This document shows, piece after piece, positions 55,532-62,784 of a stretch of DNA of 64,000 bases. The DNA comes from Desertibaculum subflavum. GTDB taxonomy: Bacteria; Pseudomonadota; Alphaproteobacteria; Ferrovibrionales; Ferrovibrionaceae. Numbering within the stretch: position 1 is the first letter of the stretch; each line of letters begins with the position of its first letter. Location of the stretch: the NCBI GenBank assembly GCA_003576705.1, contig QOZS01000027.1, positions 1 through 64,000 on the forward strand. The letters run 5' to 3'. The translations under genes and the position numbers were made by a program. The notes beneath the pieces were generated by a model. The model had not been told where the DNA came from. It ran no database searches and saw only the letters and a program-made list of their open reading frames with translations.

Positions 55532-56391
55532 CCGCCGAGGAAATCCTTGAGCCAGCGCGCGTGGTCGGCATCGCGAGTGACCTGCTTCATCAGCTCGGGC
55601 GGGGCGATGCCGGCAAGCTTGGACGGCGGTGTGCCTTCGCGCAGCGCCTTCATCGTCGTGTGCACCGCCTGCACGGCGGCGGCGATCGGCGCGTGGCCTT
55701 GCAGCGCGATGCGGACGCGCCTGGACGCGAGATAGTCGCGGTCGCTGATCTCGGGCCCGGCGCTGCCGAGCAGTAGCGGCAGCTTCACCGCGGAGGCGAT
55801 CGCCTCGATCTCCGCCTTCCTGGTCATGCCGACGAAGAACAGCGCATCGACGCCGGCCGTCTCATAGGCTTTTGCGCGGGCGACTGTGTCGTCGATGCCG
55901 GTGATGGCGACGGCGCTGGTGCGGCCGACCACGGTGAGACGCGGATCCTGCCGGCCAGCCAGCGCGGCCTTCATCTTGCCCACGCCCTCCTCGATCGAGA
56001 CCAGCGTCGGCTTGCCGCCCGCGCCATAGGGCAGCGGCAACACCGTGTCTTCGATGGTGAGCGCGGCGACACCGGCGGTCTCGACTTCCTCCACCGTGCG
56101 CTTGACGTTCAGCGCGTTGCCGTAGCCGTGGTCCGCATCGACCAGCAGCGGCAGATTGCCGGCGCGGTTGATGCGATAGGCCTGGCCGGCGAATTCGGTG
56201 AGCGTGACCGTGATCAGGTCGGGCGCGCCGATCACCGCCATCGCCGCGACCGAGCCGGCGAACATGCCGCATTCGAAGCCGAGATCCTCGGCGATGCGGG
56301 CCGACATGGCATCGAACACTGAGGCCGGATGCAGGCAGCGATCGCCGGCGAGCAGGGCGCGGAAGCGTTCGCGGCGATCGGTCCAGTGCAT
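55528..56391 (-). CDS. isocitrate lyase/PEP mutase-family protein (oxaloacetate decarboxylase-like)
   Basis: A 287-residue TIM-barrel protein. Mg-binding segment LVDADHGYGNALNVKRTVEE (about 83-102), IEDTVLP and the VVGRTSAVAITGIDDTVARA pattern (about 148) are typical of the PA4872-like oxaloacetate decarboxylase branch; the active-site Cys loop of isocitrate lyase is absent. ATG at 56391. It is transcribed with the hot-dog-like gene (15 bp) and the acyl-CoA dehydrogenase, so all three may act on one acid. The 3' end overlaps ycjF by four bases. Confidence 0.87.
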   Translation of the reverse strand: MHWTDRRERFRALLAGDRCLHPASVFDAMSARIAEDLGFECGMFAGSVAAMAVIGAPDLITVTLTEFAGQAYRINRAGNLPLLVDADHGYGNALNVKRTVEEVETAGVAALTIEDTVLPLPYGAGGKPTLVSIEEGVGKMKAALAGRQDPRLTVVGRTSAVAITGIDDTVARAKAYETAGVDALFFVGMTRKAEIEAIASAVKLPLLLGSAGPEISDRDYLASRRVRIALQGHAPIAAAVQAVHTTMKALREGTPPSKLAGIAPPELMKQVTRDADHARWLKDFLGG

Positions 56392-56406
56392 GCGGCTCTC
56401 CCTGTT

Positions 56407-57096
56407 CTAGGCCCGCGGCATGATCCAGGTGCTCAATGCCTTGGCGCGCACGCGGCCTCGCGAATCCAGCACCGCGGTGCCGGCGAAGCGCTTGCGGCCT
56501 TCGCTGGCGACGGGCCAGCCCAGCACGATGCACTTCTCGCCGATGGCGAGATCGGTATCGGCGATGCCATGCATCCGGCCGGTCATTGCCTCGCCCTCGC
56601 AGGCGGCGGTGCCGCCGGGGCAATCGAGCGCGCCCCACAGGAATTCCGGCGCGACCTTGCCGGGCGCGCCTTCGAGGCTCTGGTCCGGCACCCAGGCGCC
56701 GGCATGGATGCCGCCGGCGCCATCGACCGCGGAGCAGAACACGCGGAGGCCGTCATGCCGCCCGCGGCCGCAGACGAAGCAGGTGTTGTAGGCGCTGTCA
56801 TCGCCGCTGCCGCCCAGCGCGGAGAGCTTTTCGGCGGTGGCGAAATCGACCGGCGCGGCCGGCACGTCGAGCGCGAGCGGCTTCGCCGCGACGGAAGCGA
56901 TCAGATCGTCGCCGTCGCGCAGCTCGACATGGCCATTGGCGCGCACCAGCGGCAGCGGCCGCTCGATCGGCACCGCGGCGCGCAAGGTCACCTCGGCCGT
57001 GCCGTCGAACAGCCGTCCGAGCCTGCCCGCGACATAGCCGCCATTGCCCGAATCCGGCGGTCCGTTGAACCGCCGCGCGATGACCAGCCGATCCAT
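56407..57096 (-). CDS. hot-dog-fold thioesterase-like hypothetical protein
   Basis: A 229-residue soluble protein, tentatively assigned. It contains NTCFVCGRGRHDGLRVF (about 113-129), a CFVCG...GL motif typical of hot-dog-fold thioesterase-like proteins, and a PEFLWGALDCPGGTAA segment. No catalytic residue is certain. The open frame runs on to 57303 inside the dehydrogenase gene; the ATG at 57096, 22 bp after its stop, is chosen. Sandwiched between the acyl-CoA dehydrogenase and the PEP mutase-family gene, which suggests fatty or branched acyl-CoA metabolism. Confidence 0.65.
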   Translation of the reverse strand: MDRLVIARRFNGPPDSGNGGYVAGRLGRLFDGTAEVTLRAAVPIERPLPLVRANGHVELRDGDDLIASVAAKPLALDVPAAPVDFATAEKLSALGGSGDDSAYNTCFVCGRGRHDGLRVFCSAVDGAGGIHAGAWVPDQSLEGAPGKVAPEFLWGALDCPGGTAACEGEAMTGRMHGIADTDLAIGEKCIVLGWPVASEGRKRFAGTAVLDSRGRVRAKALSTWIMPRA

Positions 57097-57118
57097 CGCT
57101 GTCAGAGACCCAGCCAGT

Positions 57119-58324
57119 TCAAAGCCCGAGAATGGCCTTGGCCATGATGTTGCGCTGGATCTCGTTGGAGCCGGCGTAGATCGAGGTCTTGCGGGTGTTG
57201 AGGAATTTCTGCGCCACGCCGTCGCTGTATTCCGGCACCGGGCTCTCCTCGTTGCGGCCGGGGATATAGGGCGTGAACGGCACCTTGTAGTAGCCGGCGG
57301 CATCCATCGCGAGCTCGGTCACCGCCTGCTGCAGCTCGGTCCCGCGCATCTTCAGGAGCGAGGATTCTGCGCCCATGTTCTGCCCCGCCTTGAGGCGACC
57401 GAACAGGCGGAGCTCGGTAAACTCCTGCGCCATCACCTCGGTCTCGATCTGGGCGAGTCGGCGGGCGAAGCTCGGCTCCCGGATCAGCGGCTGGCCGTCG
57501 ATCGTCTCGGCCTTGGCGATCTTGCGCACCTTCTCCAGGCCGCGCTTCAGCCCGCCGGAATAGGGATTGCCGCGCTCGAATTCGAGCAGGTACTTGGCGC
57601 AGGTCCAGCCCTTGTTCCACTCGCCGACCAGGTTCTCCTTGGGGATCTTCACGTCGGTGAAGAAGACCTGGTTGACCTCCTGGAACGGCGCCACCGGCGC
57701 GTCGATGGTGATGATCGGATCGACCTTCACGCCCGGCGTCTTCATGTCGCAGAGCACGAAGGAGATGCCTTCCTGCGGCCGGGACAGCTTCTCGGTGCGG
57801 ACCAGGCAGAAGATCCAGTCGGCGAACTGGGCGTAGGAGGTCCAGATCTTCGAGCCGTTGAGCAGGAAGTGGTCGCCCTTGTCCTCGCATTTGAGCTGCA
57901 GCGAGGCGAGGTCCGAACCCGAGCCGGGCTCCGAATAGCCCTGCGCCCACCAGATGTCGCTCTTCAGGATCGCCGGCAGGTGATAGCGCTTCTGCTGCTC
58001 GGTGCCGAACTTCATCAGCACCGGCGCCAGCATGCGGGGCCCGAAGGCGATCGGCGCCGGCGCGCCGGCCAAGGTCATCTCCTGGTCGTAGATGTAGCGC
58101 TGCACATGGGTCCAGCCCGGGCCGCCATGCTCCTTCGGCCAGTTCGGCACCGCCCAGCCCTTCTCATAGAGCCGCTTCTGCCAGCGGATATGCAGGTCGC
58201 GGGTCATGAAGCCGGTGCGCGACTTCGCGGTGGCGGCGCGCATCTCGGCGTCGAAGGCCGTGTCGATGAAGGACCGGACCTCGTCGCGGAAAGCGAGCTC
58301 GTCCTGGCTGAACGCGAAATCCAT
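57119..58324 (-). CDS. acyl-CoA dehydrogenase
   Basis: A 401-residue FAD enzyme that oxidises acyl-CoA to enoyl-CoA. The FAD and substrate motif GYSEPGSGSDLASLQ (about 132), WTSYAQFADWIFCLVRT (about 165), and the C-terminal KTSIYAGSNEIQRNIMAK are typical. The candidate catalytic Glu is in LEFERGNPYSGG (about 250). Chain length preference unknown. The frame stays open upstream to 58819 through the repeat array, but the ATG at 58324 has GAGGAGA before it and is the normal N-terminus (MDFAFSQDELAFRDEV). Confidence 0.94.
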   Translation of the reverse strand: MDFAFSQDELAFRDEVRSFIDTAFDAEMRAATAKSRTGFMTRDLHIRWQKRLYEKGWAVPNWPKEHGGPGWTHVQRYIYDQEMTLAGAPAPIAFGPRMLAPVLMKFGTEQQKRYHLPAILKSDIWWAQGYSEPGSGSDLASLQLKCEDKGDHFLLNGSKIWTSYAQFADWIFCLVRTEKLSRPQEGISFVLCDMKTPGVKVDPIITIDAPVAPFQEVNQVFFTDVKIPKENLVGEWNKGWTCAKYLLEFERGNPYSGGLKRGLEKVRKIAKAETIDGQPLIREPSFARRLAQIETEVMAQEFTELRLFGRLKAGQNMGAESSLLKMRGTELQQAVTELAMDAAGYYKVPFTPYIPGRNEESPVPEYSDGVAQKFLNTRKTSIYAGSNEIQRNIMAKAILGL

Positions 58325-58407
58325 TGCGGGCGTCTCCTCGAATTCGGCCGGGAGAGTAGGGCCAGGGCAGCGCCGGAGGCAACCGGGGCGGCGGTCGGGT
58401 GGCGGCA

Positions 58408-58710
58408 CGTCTGTTCCGCAGGACAACTGTTCCCCCCTCGTCGAACCCGGGCCTGACCCGTGTACCCATGCCCCTCCGCCCGTGCGGCGGCGAGGCGTGG
58501 ATGCGCGGGTCAAGCCCGCGCATGACGGAATAGCGGCGTATCCGTTCCGCGGCGTATCTGTTCCGCGGGCCGCCTCCCGACGAACGCGGCGCATCTGTTC
58601 CGCGGCACGCCTGTTCCGCGGCGCCACGGTCGCGGCGGCGCATCCATTCCGCGGCGCAAATGTTCCGCGGCATATCTGTTCCGCGGCGTTCCTGTTGCGC
58701 CGCCCAGGCG
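58408..58710. repeat. 16-bp tandem repeat array (GTTCCGCGGCGYATCT units)
   Basis: Seven well-kept GTTCCGCGG or ATTCCGCGG cores begin at 58544, 58560, 58597, 58613, 58646, 58662 and 58678. A weaker eighth lies at 58694 and an outlier with GTTCCGCAG at 58413. Within groups the spacing is exactly 16 bp, and the gaps of 37 and 33 bp fit two further decayed units. Each core contains the palindrome CCGCGG. The unit is not a multiple of three, so it is not a protein repeat, and there are no unique spacers as in CRISPR. It lies in the 650-bp gap between the acyl-CoA dehydrogenase and Fic genes. Confidence 0.8.
58501..58523. repeat. REP-like palindrome
   Basis: A perfect 9-bp inverted repeat ATGCGCGGG / CCCGCGCAT with loop TCAAG, followed by GACGGA. 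Palindromes of the form GCGCGGGTCAAGCCCGCGC are common interspersed elements in alphaproteobacterial genomes. It marks the left edge of the 16-bp repeat array. Confidence 0.7.
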
Positions 58711-58739
58711 ACGGCGCCGCCGGTACTGGTTCGGCCGGT

Positions 58740-58975
58740 CGCAACAGCTCGAAGAGGACAATTTGGCGCCAGTCGCGGCATTGATCCAATTTACGAAATA
58801 GGTGTTGCGCAGTATACACTATTATCTCTGATAATGCAAATAATAAAACCGCGAGTCCCGGCTCTATGAGCTGTTCAACAAAAATGGCCGCGATGTCAGA
58901 GGCTTAGGGTATTTGGGCGCAAACGGGTGTCGAACTGGCTTTCCTAAATGGGTGTAATCGGGTTTATATTCGGGT
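58740..58975 (+). promoter_or_regulatory. AT-richer non-coding segment upstream of Fic gene
   Basis: About 235 bp of distinctly lower GC than the rest of the window, with CAGTATACACTATTATCTCTGA (split at 58810-58831) and AATAATAAAACC near 58842. GGGTT then TATATT (58960-58969) sits seven bases before the Fic ATG, so translation may begin close to the transcript start. No gene is seen. The composition suggests DNA acquired together with the Fic gene or a regulatory region. Confidence 0.45.
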
Positions 58976-60028
58976 ATGTCGCTCAATACCGAAACGATCC
59001 GGATCACCCCGGAGATTCTCGGGATGATCGCCGAGATCGATGAATTCAAGGGCGCATGGCGCGCGCTCGGCACCTTGGCGCCCGAACGGCTTTCGGCGCT
59101 ACGCCGCGTCGCCACCATCGAGAGCATCGGCTCCTCGACGCGCATCGAGGGCAGCAGACTCTCGGACCGGGAGGTCGAACGGCTGCTCGCCGACCTGGCG
59201 ATCAGGTCCTTCGCCACACGCGACGAGCAGGAGGTGGCCGGCTACGCGCAAGTGATGGAGCTCGTCTTCCGCGCCTGGGCGGACATCAGGGTCACCGAGA
59301 ACCACATAAAGCAGCTGCACCGCGACCTCCTCGTCCACAGCGAGAAGGACGCCTGGCATCGCGGCAACTACAAGACATCGCCAAATAGCGTTGCTGCGTT
59401 CGACGAGGACGGCCGGCAGATCGGCATCGTGTTCGAGACCGCGACGCCGTTCGACACGCCGCGCCTGATGGCCGAGCTTGTCGGCTGGCTGACCGCCGAG
59501 CGCGAGCACGGACGATGGCACCCACTGCTCGTGATCGCCGTGTTCACGGTGGTCTTTCTCGAAATCCATCCCTTCCAGGACGGCAACGGGCGGCTGAGCC
59601 GGATATTGACGACGCTGCTCCTTCTACAAGCGGGCTATGCCTATGTGCCCTACGGTTCGCTGGAAAGCGTGATCGAGCAGAGCAAGGAAGGCTACTACCT
59701 CGCTCTGCGCCAGACCCAAGGTTCGATCCGCAGTGACGCGCCCGATTGGCAGCCGTGGCTGGTCTTTTTCCTGCGCGCCTTGCAGCAGCAGATGCGGCGG
59801 CTGGCGAGCAAGATCGAGCGCGAGAAGATCGTGCTCGCGAGCTTGCCGGACCTGTCCTTGCGCATTCTGGATCACGCTCGCGCGCATGGCCGCGTCAGCA
59901 TGGGCGAGATGATCAGGCTGACCGGGGCCAGTCGTAATACGTTGAAGCAGCAATTCCGCCAGCTCGTCGACAAGGGACATCTGGCCAGGCAAGGCGGCGG
60001 GCGGACGACGTGGTACACGCTGCGGTGA
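58976..60028 (+). CDS. Fic-family protein with N-terminal inhibitory helix and C-terminal winged helix
   Basis: A 350-residue protein of the AMP-transferring Fic family. The inhibitory motif S-T-R-I-E-G (about 54-59, in SSTRIEGSRLS) is at the N-terminus (class II arrangement), the catalytic loop is HPFQDGNGRLSR (about 199-210) with His and the metal Asp/Asn present, and residues about 300-350 form a winged-helix (SMGEMIRLTGASRNTLKQQF). Fic proteins modify Ser/Thr/Tyr of target proteins, and self-modification may control the wHTH. It stands alone without a neighbouring antitoxin. Its upstream DNA is AT-richer than the rest. Confidence 0.9.
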   Translation: MSLNTETIRITPEILGMIAEIDEFKGAWRALGTLAPERLSALRRVATIESIGSSTRIEGSRLSDREVERLLADLAIRSFATRDEQEVAGYAQVMELVFRAWADIRVTENHIKQLHRDLLVHSEKDAWHRGNYKTSPNSVAAFDEDGRQIGIVFETATPFDTPRLMAELVGWLTAEREHGRWHPLLVIAVFTVVFLEIHPFQDGNGRLSRILTTLLLLQAGYAYVPYGSLESVIEQSKEGYYLALRQTQGSIRSDAPDWQPWLVFFLRALQQQMRRLASKIEREKIVLASLPDLSLRILDHARAHGRVSMGEMIRLTGASRNTLKQQFRQLVDKGHLARQGGGRTTWYTLR

Positions 60029-60181
60029 GGCGTCTACACCATACCCGCCCCGGATCGCGGCGCCCGCCTGTTGTTCAGGCGTTCATTTTCCGTCGCGATT
60101 TGTTCAGTGGCCGTTGGCTCGCTTGACAAGCTTCACGCGATGGAAGATCGAAGCGCGCATCATCGCCTGTCGGGGGCCGCA

Positions 60182-60961
60182 ATGAGAATAGGTCTAGCCA
60201 CGCTTCGCTTCCGGCCTGAACCGGAAGAGGCGCTGCAGGCCGTGCTGGGCGCCATGCGCGACGCGGCGGCCCAGGGCGCGAAGATGATCTGCACGGCCGA
60301 GTGCTATCTTCCCGGTCTGCGCGGCGTCGGCCTCGAGGTGGCGCCGCCCGATGCCGGGTTCCAGTCCGATGCCGAGCGCAGGATCCGGGATGCCGCCGCC
60401 ACGCTAGGCGTCGGCGCTGTCATTGGCGTCGAGCGGGTGGAGCCGGGACGTCTGATCGCCTCGGCGCTGGTCGTCGGCCCCGATGGCGCGCTGCTCGGCC
60501 ACCAGGACAAGGTGCAGATCGATCCCGACGAGGAAGGCACCTATGTGGCCGCCGCGGGCCGGAATATGTTCGAGGTCGGGGGCGTTCGCTTCGGGGTGGC
60601 GATCTGCCACGAAGGCTGGCGCTATCCCGAGACCGTCAGATGGGCGGCGCAGCGCGGCGCGCATATCGTGTTTCACCCGCAATTCTCGCCGTCGGGCCCG
60701 CCGCGCCAGAAGGCCGCGTGGGCGTGTGCCGAAGGCACCATGCACGAGAAGGCCGCGATCTGCCGCGCCGCGGAGAACTCGATCTATTTCGCGACCGTGA
60801 ACTATGCGATCGAGAACCCGATCGCCGGCACCGCCCTGATCGATCCCGAGGGCAATGTCCGGGCGGCGCATCTCGCCGGCACCGAGTATCTTCTCGTCGC
60901 CGATATCGACATTGCGGCGGCAACGGGCCTTCTCGCCAGGCGGTTCCGCTCCGCCGCATGA
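60182..60961 (+). CDS. carbon-nitrogen hydrolase (nitrilase superfamily)
   Basis: A 259-residue amidase-type hydrolase with the complete Glu-Lys-Cys triad: Glu in CTAECYLPG (about 41), Lys in GHQDKVQIDPDE (about 112) and Cys in VAICHEGWRYPE (about 143). The start at 60182 follows GGGGG; an open frame runs back to 60071 with unlikely sequence. The substrate is not predictable; single-domain omega-amidase/N-carbamoyl hydrolase types look like this. Stop is 43 bp before the next gene. Confidence 0.9.
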   Translation: MRIGLATLRFRPEPEEALQAVLGAMRDAAAQGAKMICTAECYLPGLRGVGLEVAPPDAGFQSDAERRIRDAAATLGVGAVIGVERVEPGRLIASALVVGPDGALLGHQDKVQIDPDEEGTYVAAAGRNMFEVGGVRFGVAICHEGWRYPETVRWAAQRGAHIVFHPQFSPSGPPRQKAAWACAEGTMHEKAAICRAAENSIYFATVNYAIENPIAGTALIDPEGNVRAAHLAGTEYLLVADIDIAAATGLLARRFRSAA

Positions 60962-61004
60962 GTTGCCCGCGATTCAATCCCGAACCGATGGAGATGTAAC
61001 GAAC

Positions 61005-61550
61005 ATGCGGTCCTGGTTCATCGCTACCGCCCTCCTGCTCGCCGCCGCGCCGGCCCTGGCGCAACATCAGCATCATGCGCCCTATGCCGGGCTGCAGAAC
61101 CGGCCGATCAAGGCCCTGTCCCAGGAGGCGGTCGGCGACCTGCAGGCCGGGCGCGGCATGGGCCTGGCGCTGTCGGCGGAGCTCAACGGCTATCCGGGCC
61201 CGAAGCATGTGCTGGAGATGGCGGCGCCGCTGCGCCTGACGCCGGCGCAAGCGGCACGCACCGAGGCCTTGTTCCAGGCCATGCAGCGCGAAGCGCAGGC
61301 GAAGGGCGCGGAGGTGCTGGAGCGCGAGGCGGCGCTGGATCGACTGTTCGCGAGCCGCACCGCGACGCGGGAAGCGCTGGCCGAGCAGCTTCCCGCGCTC
61401 GGCCGTGCCCAGGGCGAACTGCGGCAGATCCACCTCGACTATCACCTCGCCATGCTGGAGGTGCTGACGCCGGCGCAGGTGGCGGAATATACGCGGCTGC
61501 GCGGCTACGCCTCGCCGTCACATGGCGGGCATGGCGGCCACAAGCACTGA
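61005..61550 (+). CDS. His-rich Spy/LTXXQ-like periplasmic protein
   Basis: A 181-residue exported protein. Signal peptide about 1-20 (LLLAAAPALAQ). The mature start HQHHAPY and the ending HGGHGGHKH are His clusters that should bind transition metals. The core helices (about 60-165; LTPAQAARTEALFQAMQREA, then LTPAQVAEYTRLRGY) carry LTPxQ motifs as in Spy, CpxP and ZraP. It may buffer metals or act as chaperone. ATG at 61005, located 43 bp after the nitrilase; possibly co-transcribed. Confidence 0.8.
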   Translation: MRSWFIATALLLAAAPALAQHQHHAPYAGLQNRPIKALSQEAVGDLQAGRGMGLALSAELNGYPGPKHVLEMAAPLRLTPAQAARTEALFQAMQREAQAKGAEVLEREAALDRLFASRTATREALAEQLPALGRAQGELRQIHLDYHLAMLEVLTPAQVAEYTRLRGYASPSHGGHGGHKH

Positions 61551-61560
61551 CACTCGAACC

Positions 61561-61911
61561 TCACTCGATCGGCACGAAGATGCAGTGGCGCATCTTGCCC
61601 TCGACGGCCTTCGAGAGATGCCCCTTGCCCTTGACGTCCTCGACCAGGACCACCTCGCCGGCGCCGATTACCCGCGCCACGCCGTCGGACGCGGTGATCT
61701 GCACGCCGCCATCGAGGTTGATGATGTATTGCCGGCGCGGCGCCGGGTGCCAGTCGAGATCGTAGGTCGGCGGCACCTGGCGGAAGATGATGCCGGTGGC
61801 GGGGAGCCGCTTCGACAGCTTGCCGGCGGGTCCGTCGGACACCCATTCCACCTCGATATCGCGCCAGTGCGAGATGCCGTTCGCGTCTTCCCAGAGATTG
61901 TGGATGCGCAT
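61561..61911 (-). CDS. cupin-domain protein
   Basis: A 116-residue single-cupin protein. It contains DLDWHPAPRRQYIINLDGGVQI (split, about 51-72) and GAGEVVLVEDVKGKGHLSKAV (about 82-102), the two cupin motifs with His and Glu. No clear substrate. ATG at 61911, five bases after the enoyl-CoA hydratase stop, so it is probably in the same operon and may act on the same pathway. Confidence 0.8.
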   Translation of the reverse strand: MRIHNLWEDANGISHWRDIEVEWVSDGPAGKLSKRLPATGIIFRQVPPTYDLDWHPAPRRQYIINLDGGVQITASDGVARVIGAGEVVLVEDVKGKGHLSKAVEGKMRHCIFVPIE

Positions 61912-61916
61912 GGGAT

Positions 61917-62765
61917 CTATCCCTTCTTCTCGTTGAGGCCCTTCTTCTCGTTGAGAACGGAGAAGCGATCCTTGGGGCTCTTCGCCCGCGCCGCCTCGCC
62001 ATAGGTGCCGCGCTCCATCCGGTGCGGGATGGTCAGCATGTAGTTCTTGAAAGCGATCTCCAACGCCGCGCGCTGGCCCTGCGCGTCGAGCGTGTCGTTG
62101 ACCGAGCGCTTGGCCATCTGCAGGGCGTAGAGATCCTGCTCGGCGATCTTCTGGGCCAGCGCCATGGTCTCCTGCGTCAGCGCCTCGCGCTTGACCACGC
62201 GGTTGACCAGGCCCGCCCGCTCCGCCTCCGCGGCGGTGAAGAAGCGGCCGGTGAACAGCATCTCCTTCGTCTTGCGGGGGCCGAGATCCCACGGCATGGA
62301 GAAATACTGCACATGCGCGCCGCCCCATTTCACCGCACGGTCGGCGAACAGCGCATCCTCGGCCGCGACGATGATGTCGCAGGCGGAAGCGAGCATCATG
62401 CCGCCCATGATGCAATAGCCCTGAACCTCGGCGATGGTCGGCTTCGGCACGTCGCGCCAGCGCATGGTGGTGTCGAAATAGAGTTGGGCGAGGCGCTTGT
62501 ACTCGTCCTTGAATTCGGAGCCCCAGGGGCGCTTGGCCTGGTCGGCCAGCTCGTCGGCGCTGCCGAGATCGTGGCCGGCGGAGAAATGCTTGCCGGCGCC
62601 GGCGACGATGACGACGCGGATGCCGTCATCCTCGCCCGCCTCGCGAAAGGCCTGGTCGAGCTCGTGGATCAGCACGCGGCTCTGCGCGTTCAGCACCTCC
62701 GGCCGGTTGCAGGTGATGCGCAGGACGCGGTCGAAGCGCTCCTGCTTGAGCGTCTTATAGGTCAT
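61917..62765 (-). CDS. enoyl-CoA hydratase/isomerase family protein
   Basis: A 282-residue crotonase-fold enzyme. The oxyanion-hole motif FSAGHDLGSADELAD (about 62-76) and the second loop VQGYCIMGGMMLASACDIIVA (split, about 115-135) are normal. Candidate catalytic Glu positions are not clear (ADRAVKWGG replaces the common E-x-x-x-G stretch), so it may be an isomerase or hydrolase rather than a hydratase. The extreme C-terminus repeats LNEKKG twice. ATG at 62765, with GGAGGA upstream. Confidence 0.87.
   Translation of the reverse strand: MTYKTLKQERFDRVLRITCNRPEVLNAQSRVLIHELDQAFREAGEDDGIRVVIVAGAGKHFSAGHDLGSADELADQAKRPWGSEFKDEYKRLAQLYFDTTMRWRDVPKPTIAEVQGYCIMGGMMLASACDIIVAAEDALFADRAVKWGGAHVQYFSMPWDLGPRKTKEMLFTGRFFTAAEAERAGLVNRVVKREALTQETMALAQKIAEQDLYALQMAKRSVNDTLDAQGQRAALEIAFKNYMLTIPHRMERGTYGEAARAKSPKDRFSVLNEKKGLNEKKG
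61921..61955. repeat. 18-bp tandem duplication at 3' end of enoyl-CoA hydratase gene
   Basis: Two copies of CCCTTCTTCTCGTTGAG (61921-61937 and 61939-61955) encode the last two LNEKKG units on the minus strand. In-frame slippage is the simplest origin. Confidence 0.8.
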
Positions 62766-62784
62766 CGTTTCCTCCTCCTTGTTC

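Noticed and set aside
58501..58523. Intrinsic terminator for the acyl-CoA dehydrogenase or Fic gene
   Set aside because: No T run on either strand, and it lies upstream of both genes; it fits a REP-like palindrome better.
58408..58710. CRISPR array
   Set aside because: The repeat unit is only 16 bp, units abut without unique spacers and no cas genes are present.
57119..58819. N-terminally extended acyl-CoA dehydrogenase reading through the repeat array
   Set aside because: The extension is Arg/Asn/Ala repeat translated from the 16-bp array, and a normal start with a strong ribosome site exists at 58324.
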